Shown in pieces: positions 35,250 through 45,159 of a stretch of DNA of 64,000 nucleotides; the stretch's first letter is position 1, and each line of letters starts with the position of its first letter. Below the pieces are notes generated by a model. It was given only the letters and a program-made list of their open reading frames with translations, made no database searches and was not told the DNA's origin. The position numbers and the translations under genes were made by a program. Origin of the DNA: Limnanthes douglasii subsp. nivea (taxonomy: Eukaryota; Streptophyta; Magnoliopsida; Brassicales; Limnanthaceae); contig JAUPFV010000001.1 of the NCBI GenBank assembly GCA_036936605.1, forward strand, positions 167,052,643-167,116,642, written 5' to 3'.

Positions 35250-38170
35250 ATTTTTTCTTAATGTTATATATTTAATTTTTGCTAGGTCTTGTTTGCTGTC
35301 TTGTTTGCTTATCAGCTCTTGTTGTTAATATTCTCTTCCATGATATAGTGTTGGAGCATATGTATAAGAAGTATGCTATAATGATGAGATAATTAATTAA
35401 AAAAATTTCATGTTCTTCCATGTTGGTCCCTAAACAGTTTTTGTTGACAAAATTGTGGACCAACGAACATGTCAAAGTAAATTTCTATATCTTTTCTTTT
35501 CCGGAAGGAGTTACGACTAGTCAATATTCTAAAAAAAATGGGTACGAGCAACAAATATTCTAAATAACAATAATTAAAGAATCTCGTTCTCAAACGAATT
35601 AATGAATCTAAAAAATAAGGAAATTTTATTTGATTTATGTAAAGGTGAAGTTGTTTTCTTTTGCTACGTGCTAAATCATGGTATTAGTTTTCCATTATAT
35701 ATTGATATTGTTAGATTCTTCGACACGAGCCAAATTATTCTGATCCAACTGGTTCTCGAATGTTGGCTTTTGTTAATTTTGACCATGATTTTTTAAAATA
35801 ATATTTTACATGTGTCTCGCTAAATAATTTATTAAATTTCATTACATTTACATGACTAAAAAGAATCATTTATTATTTGTTAAAGTAACTGTATTTTCAC
35901 ATAGCGTTAACGATCTTCTTAGTTTAATTGAGGACTAGAAATATAGCTTTATATATGTAGTGGTAATTAGACCACTAAGATCGAGGATAGTTAAGATTCT
36001 ATTAGTATTCTTTGGAATACTAAACCCGAGTACTTATTTCTCCAACTTTCTTTTCTTTAATGACATTTATATTTATTTTTTTATTAATACTATATATATT
36101 TAATTGTTGGTAGGTTTTTGTTTTCAACTCTTGCTAGTAACATTCGGTTTGATGATATAATGTTGGAGTAGATATACGAGAGGTATGCTACCATGATGAA
36201 AGAAGGCATCAAGTATTCTTTTCATTTTCTTCCATGTTGGCGCCTAACAATTTTTGTTGACCAAAATGTGGCCCAACAAATAGGTGAGAGGAAATTTCTA
36301 TGTTTTTTCCTTCCTTTAGGGAGTTACGACTAGTAAATATTTTTAAAAAGGAGTACGGGCAGCAAATATTGTAAGGAGGAAAAATTAAAAAATCTTATTT
36401 TCAAACAAATTTTCGTAGTAACACAAGGTTTTTCTAATATTATATTGATGGAGCATCTATTATTTCCAAAAATATCATTGTTTGGAAAACCATGGTTTCC
36501 TTATATTACCAAAACGGATAAATTCGATGAAGATAAAGACTTACAACCTCTTAAAATGAATAAGAATTCGGAGAGTCCACATAATTTTTACCATATTTCT
36601 CAGTTCCTTAAACTAAATATAGTTTTCATCCTAAGGTTATGTCCCTTTGTTTTTATGGAGCAAAGTTGCAGATAGTATCTTCCACTTCCGTACCTATTTC
36701 TGTTTTTTTACTAGATCTTGCTATGGCTTCTTTAGAATGAACATGTGTTGCTGAAGATTTTGTTCATTCTTATTCTTTCCTCTTCTTCTCTCGACTGTAG
36801 ATTTACAAAATTCATAGCATTGGAAGATGGTCTTGTTGACTTTGATGCTTTGATTATATTTTATAGAATGTAATAGAAGATATGTGTGGTCTTGAGGATT
36901 TAAATGTGATGATTGAGGATATTATAGATCTTGACTTAGAGTCTTTAAGCATAAAGGATGTTTTGTGAGTCTAATTTGTCTATTAGCCGAAATTTTGATT
37001 TAATTTTGCATTTTAGATTTGGAAAAATGAGGTAATTTCTTTAGTTCATGGGATGCGTGCTTGAAACTTGGTTCTCTATGTTGATCGTGTGATCGATACT
37101 TTAGCCCTGACAGAAAATATTCATGGAACCACTGTATAGGTGTTCCAAAATGTCAAGATTGGTAAAAGTGAGCCTTCATACTTGATCAATACTTCGAGTA
37201 ATGAAACTACTAATCACAAGTTAATTTGGAGGAAGATGTTGATGTACTCTTTTTGATAATATTCACTTTGATAATATTTCAAGTCATTTGACGGTGTTCT
37301 TCTAGTGACATGCATTGTTAGCGTCACTTCTGGTGGTGACATTGACTCGTATAGAAATATTGTTTTCCATTCAGTTTTTTTTTCCACCCGAAGCTTCTAC
37401 TTCCCCTCTTTCTCTTTTCTCTCTTATTCAGATCTCTGAGGTGATTACTTAATTTTCTATATTTGAGAGCCGTAGGTATCTACCCATCAGTTTTTCTTCT
37501 TATGACGAATCTTTATGTAATTTTGGATTTGAGGTAATCTATTTTCCTCATGTACTTTACTTATTCTTGGGTCTAGTCTTTATCACATTTTTTGTAACTC
37601 ATCATTAATGGCTTAACCATGTTTCACCAAGATGAGGTTAACCATTCTTCTTATCTTTGGTCCCTTCTGAATGGTTCTTCCAGTTATATAAATGGACAAG
37701 TTGGTTTAAATACTACCATTAAATCTAGTATTGCGAGTGAAAATAAGCTACAAGCAGAGTTTGATGCTAGCTGAGAGAGGAAAATGTTGCTATTCCTCGA
37801 ACTAAAATCCCAAGATGAAGAAAACATATCTTACATTATTTATATGTAAAAAATATCTAAGGATTTTTCAATCAAATTTACTGCTTCTGAAGATATTTGG
37901 TTAGATTTTCAAAAGATGCTTTTGAATGCCAAAGTTTCAGGTGAAGTTGTTAAATTAAAGTTACAAAACAAAATAGCTGACAAGGCTAAAATTGATGCTT
38001 CTAAGCAGTATGCATAGAAACAACTATATTTTATGACAGCCAGTATAATACTTTACTCATGCGACTTGATGTTGAACGTCAGTCTCGTTTTATAGATTTT
38101 GATAATTATAAAACTTTAATGATTTCTACTGCTCAATAAACTCTTATGTAACCTCGTTTTAGATTAGTAC
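34600..38170 (+). pseudogene. Relic of a PF04195-like transposon accessory protein, with internal duplication
   Basis: Plus-strand remnant. At about 34,870-34,975 it reads DHGINLPSKINIVRFFHISQ then ICQSQL, and at about 35,670-35,760 NHGISFPLYIDIVRFFDTSQ. Both align with the minus-strand protein of the Tat element (NWGLRFPLDPMIVKFFEIHQ then LCPTQV), the core of the 'putative gypsy type transposon' family PF04195. The segment from 34.85 to 35.6 kb is repeated at 35.65-36.42 kb (shared: GATATAATGTTGGAG, TCTTCCATGTTGG, GGAGTTACGACTAGT). Downstream, 37,690-38,020 encodes a helical, charged region (ENKLQAEFDAS, FQKMLLNAKVSGEVV, LKLQNKIADKAKIDAS) resembling the coiled-coil half. No LTRs or pol flank it. 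Many stops make it dead. Confidence 0.5.
35198..35247. repeat. (TA)n microsatellite
   Basis: About 25 TA dinucleotides inside the first copy of the duplicated relic; the second copy has only a short remnant near 36,090, so the expansion followed the duplication. Confidence 0.95.
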
Positions 38171-38879
38171 TGGATATTTATGAAAGAACATAATGAGATT
38201 AATGATGATGGAATATGGAAGAATGCCAAAGGCATAATATCAAAAAACGATAAAATAAAGAATACACAACATAATGAGTAAAAAATAATATTCTAGATGA
38301 AAAGTATATCTTGGAGAAATTTAAGCAAAAGTAAGCCTATAAAATAAACAACATATACAAAAAAAATTAAAGTAGTAGAATTGTTCAAAGAGGAAGCAAA
38401 ACTTCATTGGAAAATGAATCTGCTACGGATAACAAAAAATAATATCAATCTTAACATTGATAATAAAAATAGATAGAAGGTGTCCTAAATCCTAGAAAAA
38501 AAAAGATTGATAACCCAAAGTTAATCCACAGTGAAAACAACTATATTTGCTTAAAAAAGGGAAAATCTCTACCATGCAGTCATGCACCCTGAACATATCT
38601 AAACAATTATAAATAAATCTAAGTATGGAACATGTTGTTTTAAAGCACAATTCTTATCCTATTGTATATCAACATTCAATAGAAAAAATAGAGAACATGA
38701 AGTGTGTCTAAGGCATAAAGACTCGCCATACAAAAAAATAGAGTACTCGTAAAAAAACCATTTTGTAAAATACAATAAAAATATATTCAAAATATATAAA
38801 GAGAAAAAAAATCCTTCCAAGGTATACGTATTATAAAAAATAAAATTATTTAAAATAAGAAAAAACAACACTGGTAGAG

Positions 38880-39356
38880 TCAACAATTATCATTAGATTG
38901 CCATTCTTTCCAATAATGTCTGATGTAGCACCGCCGAAATGAGGCATCAAAATACCAAATCTTTCTTCATAAGAATCAAAGTTTAAACGAGGAGGCATGT
39001 CGAATATAGGAACACAACACTAAAAGTTACCCAAATCAACCTCATGGAACAAAAACATATAGGATCGTCTTACTACGAGGATTAACAAGTGCTCACAAAA
39101 TAACACTAGTGAACTTTTGCAACACCTACGAGCCTTTTGTTCCATTTTCCTGAATAACTCTATGGACCAATTTCTCACGGAACCCTATTCTAACAAAATA
39201 ATCAAACTGTTTGGTTCTAGAAAGTCCTGCCTCTATTGAACAAATAGTCATAAGGATTGTAGCGCGACTTGAGCAAGGAGATAACAAAAAATCATCAATT
39301 TCACATTTCCAGTCAACATTATCCTCATATTCATCACCAGTGGTATTCTGGTTCAT
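38880..39356 (-). pseudogene. Host-gene-like fragment, minus strand
   Basis: From an ATG at 39,356 the minus strand is open for 76 codons, containing EYEDNVDWKCEIDDFLLSP, then FVRIGFREKLVHRVIQENG, which resembles a UBA-type three-helix segment (GF...LV..VI..NG). A TAG follows, then VLQKF in the same frame. About 130 bp on, another frame reads MPPRLNFDSYEERFGILMPH then FGGATSDIIGKNGNLMIIVD. The mix of acidic linker, UBA-like helix and a second conserved-looking block suggests a captured or duplicated nuclear gene, not a transposon. I could not name the gene. A short intron around the stop is possible, but I found no in-phase splice. Confidence 0.4.
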
Positions 39357-39419
39357 TTTCTTGAAGCTAAAGAGAAATGAGAAATTGAGATCTTCAAACT
39401 GTTATCATTAAACTTAACT

Positions 39420-40790
39420 AATGATTTGGTTGTGAGTTGGAAAAAATGACTGCAAGAACTTGTTGACTCTCATTTATCTATTTGATATTTTTCTATTAGT
39501 GATACATTTTTAAAATATTCTTTTGACTTTTTATGTTTTCAGTTAAGCCTTCAAAATATTTAAGATTATTTTTAAATATTTTACATTGTATTCCAGACAT
39601 AATTCGTTTTTTTAAGTCATTAATCAAAATAAATAAAAAGATATAATTACGTTTATTTTTATATTACAGAAAACTATTCAAAACCAATAGTTCAAAACAA
39701 ACAAAATACTTAAATAGGTGAATTTAATGTTCAACCATCCTTTGAATTTTTGAAAAATAAGCATATTTTTAGAATATTTTATTTCACCACTAGTTAAACA
39801 GATTTTTTTTTTAAATATATCTTTTATTCAAATATTGAAAGTTACTTAAGTAAAAATAATATAATAAAGAAATAGTTCAATTCTTTTTGAAACATACTTC
39901 TAATTAGAAACTTGTTTTTTCATCTGGTTCAGTAAATAAATTGTTTGTTTTTTAAATTGCTGTTAAATCATTTCAAATTATATTAAATTCGTTTAGATTG
40001 TACTGGTACAGGTGCAGTCGTTAATGAGACGTGTACCATATCGTGATTGTAACATGTCTCCGAAACCATTTTTGCCGCATGTCCCACTAAATATGCCACA
40101 TGCTGTATCCGCTTTATTGCGAATGTGCGATTCTAAATCCATGGTTGTAATAAGATGTATAATTTTTAAGTTATAGTGGAAGGACGCATGATGAGATTTC
40201 TATTAAATTTTAAAAATAGGCAGATAAACTGATCAATTTTTTTTGTCTCGCCCTACTATGCTTTTATTTGCAAACGTATTACAATTAAATTTAATACTTA
40301 TAAATCAAAATATTTATAATATTAAACCAGTGAAATATAATCAAAACATTACAACGAAATATGAAAAAAAAAAATCGTTTAGTGGAAGAATATAAAATTA
40401 GGTAGGATGATTTTTGAAACATGATAATGATAATAATTTTTTTATAGCAATAAAACCATAACTTAGTGGCGTTCATAAAGCAATATATTCGTACCATTGT
40501 GATGCTTTTCATTATAGATTAATGGGTGGAATGTATTAATTCATCGATAATAAATTATTTTTTAATGGTTTTACTATGTAATGTTGTATAATACTTTTAT
40601 GTCAAATTATGCATTTTATTAGTTGTGAGTTTGTTTGAATTGTTTGGACGTTGTTCAACTGCGTTTTTTCAATTTTAATTTGAGTTTTTTAATTAATTTG
40701 TAAGGAAGATAAATGTAAAAAATATTTAGATTTTAATTTAATTTTTAATTATAAAAATGATTAACGTGTTTTTTTACAAATTTATTTATG
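39420..40790. other. AT-rich intergenic DNA
   Basis: No gene or repeat recognised apart from a slightly more GC-rich patch near 40,000-40,140 containing CATGTCTCCG and CGCATGTCCC words. The 73-codon minus frame at 40,291-40,512 is low-complexity Ile/Phe/Lys and unlikely to be real. Confidence 0.4.
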
Positions 40791-40794
40791 AGAA

Positions 40795-41422
40795 AAGTAT
40801 CAGTAAATACCCATTCAACTACCAAATTACCCACTAGTATTCGAAATTAGGATAGTGTCACTTGGTACCTCCACCTAAAATTTGGTCAAAAATACTTCCC
40901 GACTATATATACATGCTGGTACCTTCATCAATACTAACCTGAGAGTTGTTTGAAAAACTAATATGAGAGTTGTTTGAAAAATTAACATGAGAGTTGTTTG
41001 AAAAAAATAACTGAGAGTTGTTTGAAAAACTAACCTGAGAGTTGTTTGCAACTCTCTCGATTTCCTGAGAGTTGTTACTGGTGAATTTTATTTTAATAAA
41101 AAAATTAAAAAAATATCATCAATGGGTCTAGTTTTGTTCATCTTAAAAAAACAAAAGCGATTGTACTTTCATATATTTTTTCCGAGCTCCGGTTTGAAAG
41201 ATATGGATCTTTTGAAAAATAAAATAAAAAAAGAAAATAAGAAAGAAATTTTTTGGTTATGTGGTTGTTGATGACGGGTGAGGGTAGTTAGGGTATTAAA
41301 ATAATGTTAGGTGTTAAGTGGGAGTTTAATAGTTGAGATGGGTATTAAGAGGTAATAAAACAAAACTTGGGTACTAGATGGTCATATAATAGTTGAGTGG
41401 GTACTTAAGCGGCAATTTCCCT
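40795..41422. mobile_element. MITE-like element with imperfect terminal inverted repeats
   Basis: The left end reads GTAAATACCCATTCAACTAC then CCACTAGTATTCGAA. The right end, read on the minus strand, gives TTAAGTACCCACTCAACTAT then CCATCTAGTACCCAAG, so about 45 bp of inverted similarity brackets 0.6 kb without coding capacity. The right third holds further diverged copies of the GTTGAGTGGGTACTTAAG-like end. The family and target duplication are not certain. Confidence 0.5.
40941..41080. repeat. 24-28-bp tandem repeat ending in a hairpin
   Basis: Six units begin GAGAGTTGTTTGAAAAA at 40,941, 40,965, 40,989, 41,013, 41,039 and 41,067. The fifth turns into its own inverse: GAGAGTTG-TTTG-CAACTCTC (41,039-41,058), a perfect hairpin. 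It lies within the MITE-like element. Confidence 0.85.
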
Positions 41423-41999
41423 TTATTTATTTAAACGGATGAGTTGTCCATTGCATGGAATTAAATTATTAATAACCATTATAATTTGAGATTTTTTTAA
41501 ATTGTGTTTTTTTTAGTGAATTTTTTTATCAACAAATAAAACAAAATATGGGGTTTTAATAGGGCTTTAACATAGAAGAAATAATAATATACTTGGTTAT
41601 AGAATTAATAGTACAATCCAATATAGTTATGGAGAATGAAACAAAAATTTAGACACGTAGTTATGCTGCGCGAAGAAATTTAACAAGGTGGCTTTGTGTT
41701 TCTTCATTTCTTCTTAATCGAGTAAAAAGTTTTGTGAGCAAATTGTTTCTTATATTCTTCATCAAGTTTCAAAGGATGGAGAAATGTTTGTTGAAGGAAT
41801 ACGATTTAGGTATTGTCACTAAATGTTTCTTTGAGGTTTTGACTTGTATGGTGTTCGTTTGAAGATCTGAATTTTTTGTTCTTTTCTTTTTTTTCTTAGC
41901 TGAATCATAGAAATATTGAAATATATCCTTATTGAAATCGTGCTCTTTTCTTCTTGAATATTTTATGGTCTTACTCATCTTCATTCATTTAGTTTATTT

Positions 42000-42323
42000 T
42001 GAAGTTCCAAGTTGAATATATTGATTTATTCTTCTAGCATGTTCCTAGACTTTCTAGGAGGACTATCGCTTTAAGGCTAGTAGGAATTGAGTTCTTATAG
42101 AAGTCTAATTGATCGATTGCTTTAGTGGTTGTTTTCCAAGAAACATAGTTATGTTCTTTATAGATTTTAAGAGACAGTCATCCCAAATTTGAGGAGCCTT
42201 TACAGTTTGCAATTAAAGAAAACAAGAACAAATGAGCTTTTTTAGTTGCAATCATATCTAAAAGTACTGAAGAGTCTATTTAATGTCAATATTGGCTATA
42301 ATTTTGTTATTAAAAATGATAAG
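42000..42323 (-). pseudogene. LINE RNase H remnant, part left of the Tat insertion
   Basis: Minus-strand continuation of the LINE segment at 50,785-51,000. After RALLDGLI on the right side, this side begins NKIIANIDIK, as expected when the 8.46-kb element and one ATAAG copy are removed. Further on, the minus strand has VKAPQIWDDCLLKI and TTTKAIDQLDFYKNS in changing frames. It is decayed LINE sequence of the family at 17.1-18.1 kb. Confidence 0.55.
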
Positions 42324-42586
42324 TGATAAGGAAAGGTATTCTTTAGGGACTAAAATGACAAATTCTGTAATTATAGGATTAAATTAAGCTTTAGGAGAAA
42401 CCTAGGGGTTAAATTGTAAATATGACAATATGTAACCGTTTCTCTAACTAACTCACCTTGCCTATTTAAAGAGGCTGAAGGAGTTATTTTGACCTATGAA
42501 ATATTCAGAGGTACTTTTCACTACCAAAAACTTCCACTGTAAACTCTTTGTTTTGAATTCACTCCCTACAACTTTAATTCACACCA
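42324..42586 (+). repeat. 5' LTR of the Tat element
   Basis: 263 bp, TGATAAGG...TTCACACCA. Identical to the 3' LTR except for one base (G in CAGAGGTAC here, T there, near 42,510). A TATTTAAA box at 42,463-42,470 (CTTGCCTATTTAAAGAGG) is the likely promoter of the plus transcript, which would start some 30 bp further on. Confidence 0.95.
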
Positions 42587-42588
42587 AA

Positions 42589-42606
42589 TTGGCGCTAGAA
42601 AGAGGG
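42589..42606 (+). promoter_or_regulatory. Primer binding site candidate
   Basis: TTGGCGCTAGAAAGAGGG begins two bases after the 5' LTR end. The TGGCG start fits complementarity to a tRNA 3' CCA end with CGCCA. I cannot name the tRNA without aligning it to a tRNA set. The old relative has TTGGCGACCAAAATGGGAG at about 54,585. Confidence 0.65.
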
Positions 42607-42714
42607 GGACGAGGATACCTTGATCAACAGATCAAAAATCGACGTTCGAGTTCTCGTTTTTAAAGGTTTTTCGTTCGAATTTTCATATTTCGTTTGATTT
42701 TTCGCTGTTTGAAG

Positions 42715-45096
42715 ATGAATCCGGAGGAAGGTGACAATCCATCCATTCGCAAGGCGATGGAAACGCTGAAATCTGATCTGCAAGAGGCAGGTAAATTTGT
42801 TCCAATTCAACCTTTTCAATTTGACTTTGAGGGAAAAATGAATGAAATGATTAGGAAGGTGGCTGAGCTTGACGAATTGGTAAAAAAGAAGGGAGATAAT
42901 AATGATGGTGCTAGGCTTAGGTCTAAGATTGCGGGGGGCGATCAGAATGATCAATCGGATCAGTCGATGCACGATGGCGATGATCACTGTGATCGGCGTA
43001 AAGCACGATATGAACAAAAAAAAGAATATAGCGGGGTAAAGAGGAAAGAAAAGTTACAAAGGCGACTGTATGTAAACTCTAGTGATGAAGAGGACTTCGA
43101 AGATTCCGAGTCCGATGAGACGCCGAGGTACGAACGCTCTCGAGGCCATTCAGGAAGAGCAGAGCGTGAGCTCCGACCAGCTAAGATGTACAGGGAAGGA
43201 AGAAAAAAGAAAGAAAGGCGAGTATACTCACCTCGGAAATACTCGCCTCGGAGGTGTTCGCCTCGGAAGTATGAAGGTGAGTCCAGCTTATATGCAACTG
43301 TGGGGATGAGAAATGAGGACCAGTATGTCCAGGGAGTTGACTGGAGGGACTCACCATTGGTGAGGGAGATCAGATCTGTGCCATTACCGAGGCGGTTTGA
43401 TATTTCTAAAGTTGAAAAGTTTGATGGGACTCAAGATCCCGATGACCACATAGAACAATTTAAAAACTACATGACTAACTTCGAAGATGATGATAGATTG
43501 GTGTGTAGAGCTTTTTCTCAAACATTTAAGGGAACTGCTCTAAAATGGTTTAATAAGATTCCTAAGGAATCGATTGCAAATTTTAGAAGTTTCTACACTG
43601 CTTTTCGCAGACAGTTTGTGGGAAGCAAGGAGATGAGAGCCAATGGAGATACGATAATACAGTGCAAGCAGGCTGTGGGAGAGAAGTTGAAAGATTATAC
43701 TAAGAGGTTTGTGTCAACAAAGGCTGAGTTGGATGACTGTGAAGAAAGTGTGGCTATGGCAGCGTTCAGGCAAGGGCTGTTGCCTGGGGATTTAGCCGAT
43801 GAGACTACGAGGCGCAGGGCGTTAACGTTTAGAGCTCTTATGGCCCAGGTTGAGGACCAGATTAAGGTCGAAGAATCGACGAGGGTTCGAGGAGGTGCTA
43901 GTACTGTTCAGAAGGGGAGTGGACAATCTAACGTCTCAAATAACAATTCCTCGCGTCCGAAGAACAATCAAAATGTTTCTAACCGAGGAACCTCGAACTC
44001 GTATCAAGGGGGATATAATCAACATAATTCGAACAATCAGCAGCAATTTAGGTCCAGGTCGAATGTGTGGGTAAGGCCGGATTACTATGCAGATTTAACT
44101 GAGAGTGTGGCTTCAATATATGAAAAAACAAAGGGAACAATTAATTTTAGAAAGCCACCAGCTATCAACAGGCCAAGAGAGGAGCGCAATAATAAATTCT
44201 GTAGGTATCATGAAGACATCGGCCATGATACAAATGATTGCATTGCCCTGAAGAAGGAGATGCAAATCCTGATCGAAAATGGAAAGCTGTTAGAGTATGT
44301 TAGGAAAAATGCCAAGGCAACAGCTCCTAAAGGAGGTAATCCCAATTCTAAGCAGGAAACTGCGTTAATGATTTTAGATGTTGCAGGTGAGGCAGATGGT
44401 TTCGATGTAGCCTCGGAATATGTCGAACCGGACCCCAGTCGACTTTTCTTAATGTCGATCGATGAGCCAATGCGTCAGGGACGTGTTCGAGATCTTTGTG
44501 CCTTTTTTGAATCACTAACCATATTTGGAGGAGATTCGATGACCAACAACACCAATAATTCGAGGAAGAGGCATATAGTAAACTTAACGCGGCAAATTGA
44601 GGGAGGCGCATCGGCACATCTAAGCAGCAGGAAGGATGTGCCCTTTATAATTTTCGACGGAGATGATTTGAGGGGCATTACTGGGCCGCATGAGGATGCG
44701 GTGGTCATTGGAGCAGAAGTATGCGGGGTGGAGATTCGACGAGTGCTGATCGACACAGGAAGCTCTGCTAATGTGCTTTTTAAGTCAACGTATGATAGGT
44801 TGACTGCACCACCTCGAATAGAAAAATCAGAGAGGACCATCATTGGATTTACCGGCGCATCGGCAATTGTGATAGGTGAATTCGAAGGTGAAATTTCCTT
44901 GGGAAAAGGGCCTTTCAAGAAGAAAGTACAGGTGCTTTTTGTGGTGGTGGATTGTCCGTCAAGTTACAATGCTATTCTTGGGAGATCATGGTTGGCCAAA
45001 ATGTACGCTGTAGTTTCTACAGTTCATCAGTGTCTGAAGTATGTGGTCGAGGACAGAGTCGGCGTAGTCCGAAGTGACCAAAAGGTGGCAAGATAA
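42715..45096 (+). CDS. Gag-protease polyprotein of the Tat element
   Basis: 793 aa from the ATG at 42,715; the frame is open further 5' only via a TTG. It has an acidic/basic N-terminal region, a small SPRKYSPRRCSPRKY repeat (around residues 170-185), then the retrotransposon gag domain (about 225-390; RRFDISKVEKFDGTQDPDDH, ALKWFNKIP, FRQGLLPGDL). An Asn/Ser-rich spacer follows, then a zinc-knuckle-like C-x2-H-x4-H-x4-C (CRYHEDIGHDTNDC, about 499-512) and an aspartic protease (LIDTGSSANVLF, about 679-690; LGRSWLAKM near the end). All key residues are present, so it could form particles and process itself. The stop TAA is in the same frame as the RT region. Confidence 0.93.
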   Translation: MNPEEGDNPSIRKAMETLKSDLQEAGKFVPIQPFQFDFEGKMNEMIRKVAELDELVKKKGDNNDGARLRSKIAGGDQNDQSDQSMHDGDDHCDRRKARYEQKKEYSGVKRKEKLQRRLYVNSSDEEDFEDSESDETPRYERSRGHSGRAERELRPAKMYREGRKKKERRVYSPRKYSPRRCSPRKYEGESSLYATVGMRNEDQYVQGVDWRDSPLVREIRSVPLPRRFDISKVEKFDGTQDPDDHIEQFKNYMTNFEDDDRLVCRAFSQTFKGTALKWFNKIPKESIANFRSFYTAFRRQFVGSKEMRANGDTIIQCKQAVGEKLKDYTKRFVSTKAELDDCEESVAMAAFRQGLLPGDLADETTRRRALTFRALMAQVEDQIKVEESTRVRGGASTVQKGSGQSNVSNNNSSRPKNNQNVSNRGTSNSYQGGYNQHNSNNQQQFRSRSNVWVRPDYYADLTESVASIYEKTKGTINFRKPPAINRPREERNNKFCRYHEDIGHDTNDCIALKKEMQILIENGKLLEYVRKNAKATAPKGGNPNSKQETALMILDVAGEADGFDVASEYVEPDPSRLFLMSIDEPMRQGRVRDLCAFFESLTIFGGDSMTNNTNNSRKRHIVNLTRQIEGGASAHLSSRKDVPFIIFDGDDLRGITGPHEDAVVIGAEVCGVEIRRVLIDTGSSANVLFKSTYDRLTAPPRIEKSERTIIGFTGASAIVIGEFEGEISLGKGPFKKKVQVLFVVVDCPSSYNAILGRSWLAKMYAVVSTVHQCLKYVVEDRVGVVRSDQKVAR

Positions 45097-45159
45097 TGTT
45101 ATGCTGCTGCATTTAGGCTACGTGGTAAAAGTTCTGATGATTTCATGGAGAGTTAGCAG
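45085..45159 (+). other. Gap between protease and RT frames: two in-frame stops
   Basis: Gag-protease and RT lie in the same reading frame, separated by TAA (45,094) and TAG (45,154). The interval still reads CYAAAFRLRGKSSDD, resembling the residues that join PR and RT in uninterrupted relatives. Two ways past it are visible. A 75-nt segment starting GTGGCA (45,085) and ending TTAGCAG (45,159) could be spliced out in phase, deleting both stops. Alternatively the TAG is followed by CAGTTT, one base from the CARYYA readthrough context, although the TAA has no such context. Simple recent mutation is equally possible. Confidence 0.45.

Noticed and set aside
35198..35261. Tyr/Ile repeat tail of a 108-codon frame
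   Set aside because: Translation of a (TA)n microsatellite.
38880..38960. KH domain suggested by DIIGKNG
   Set aside because: Only the GxxG-like word fits; the following residues (NLMIIVDSTSV) do not continue as a KH fold, and the block is too short to judge.
40941..41080. CRISPR-like direct repeats
   Set aside because: Units adjoin without unique spacers of constant length, and the setting is plant nuclear DNA; it is a minisatellite inside a MITE-like element.
42595..43017. 140-codon minus-strand frame under gag
   Set aside because: Shadow of the gag coding sequence; no motif of its own. The same holds for minus frames at 44,348-44,918, 45,978-46,223 and 46,845-47,081.
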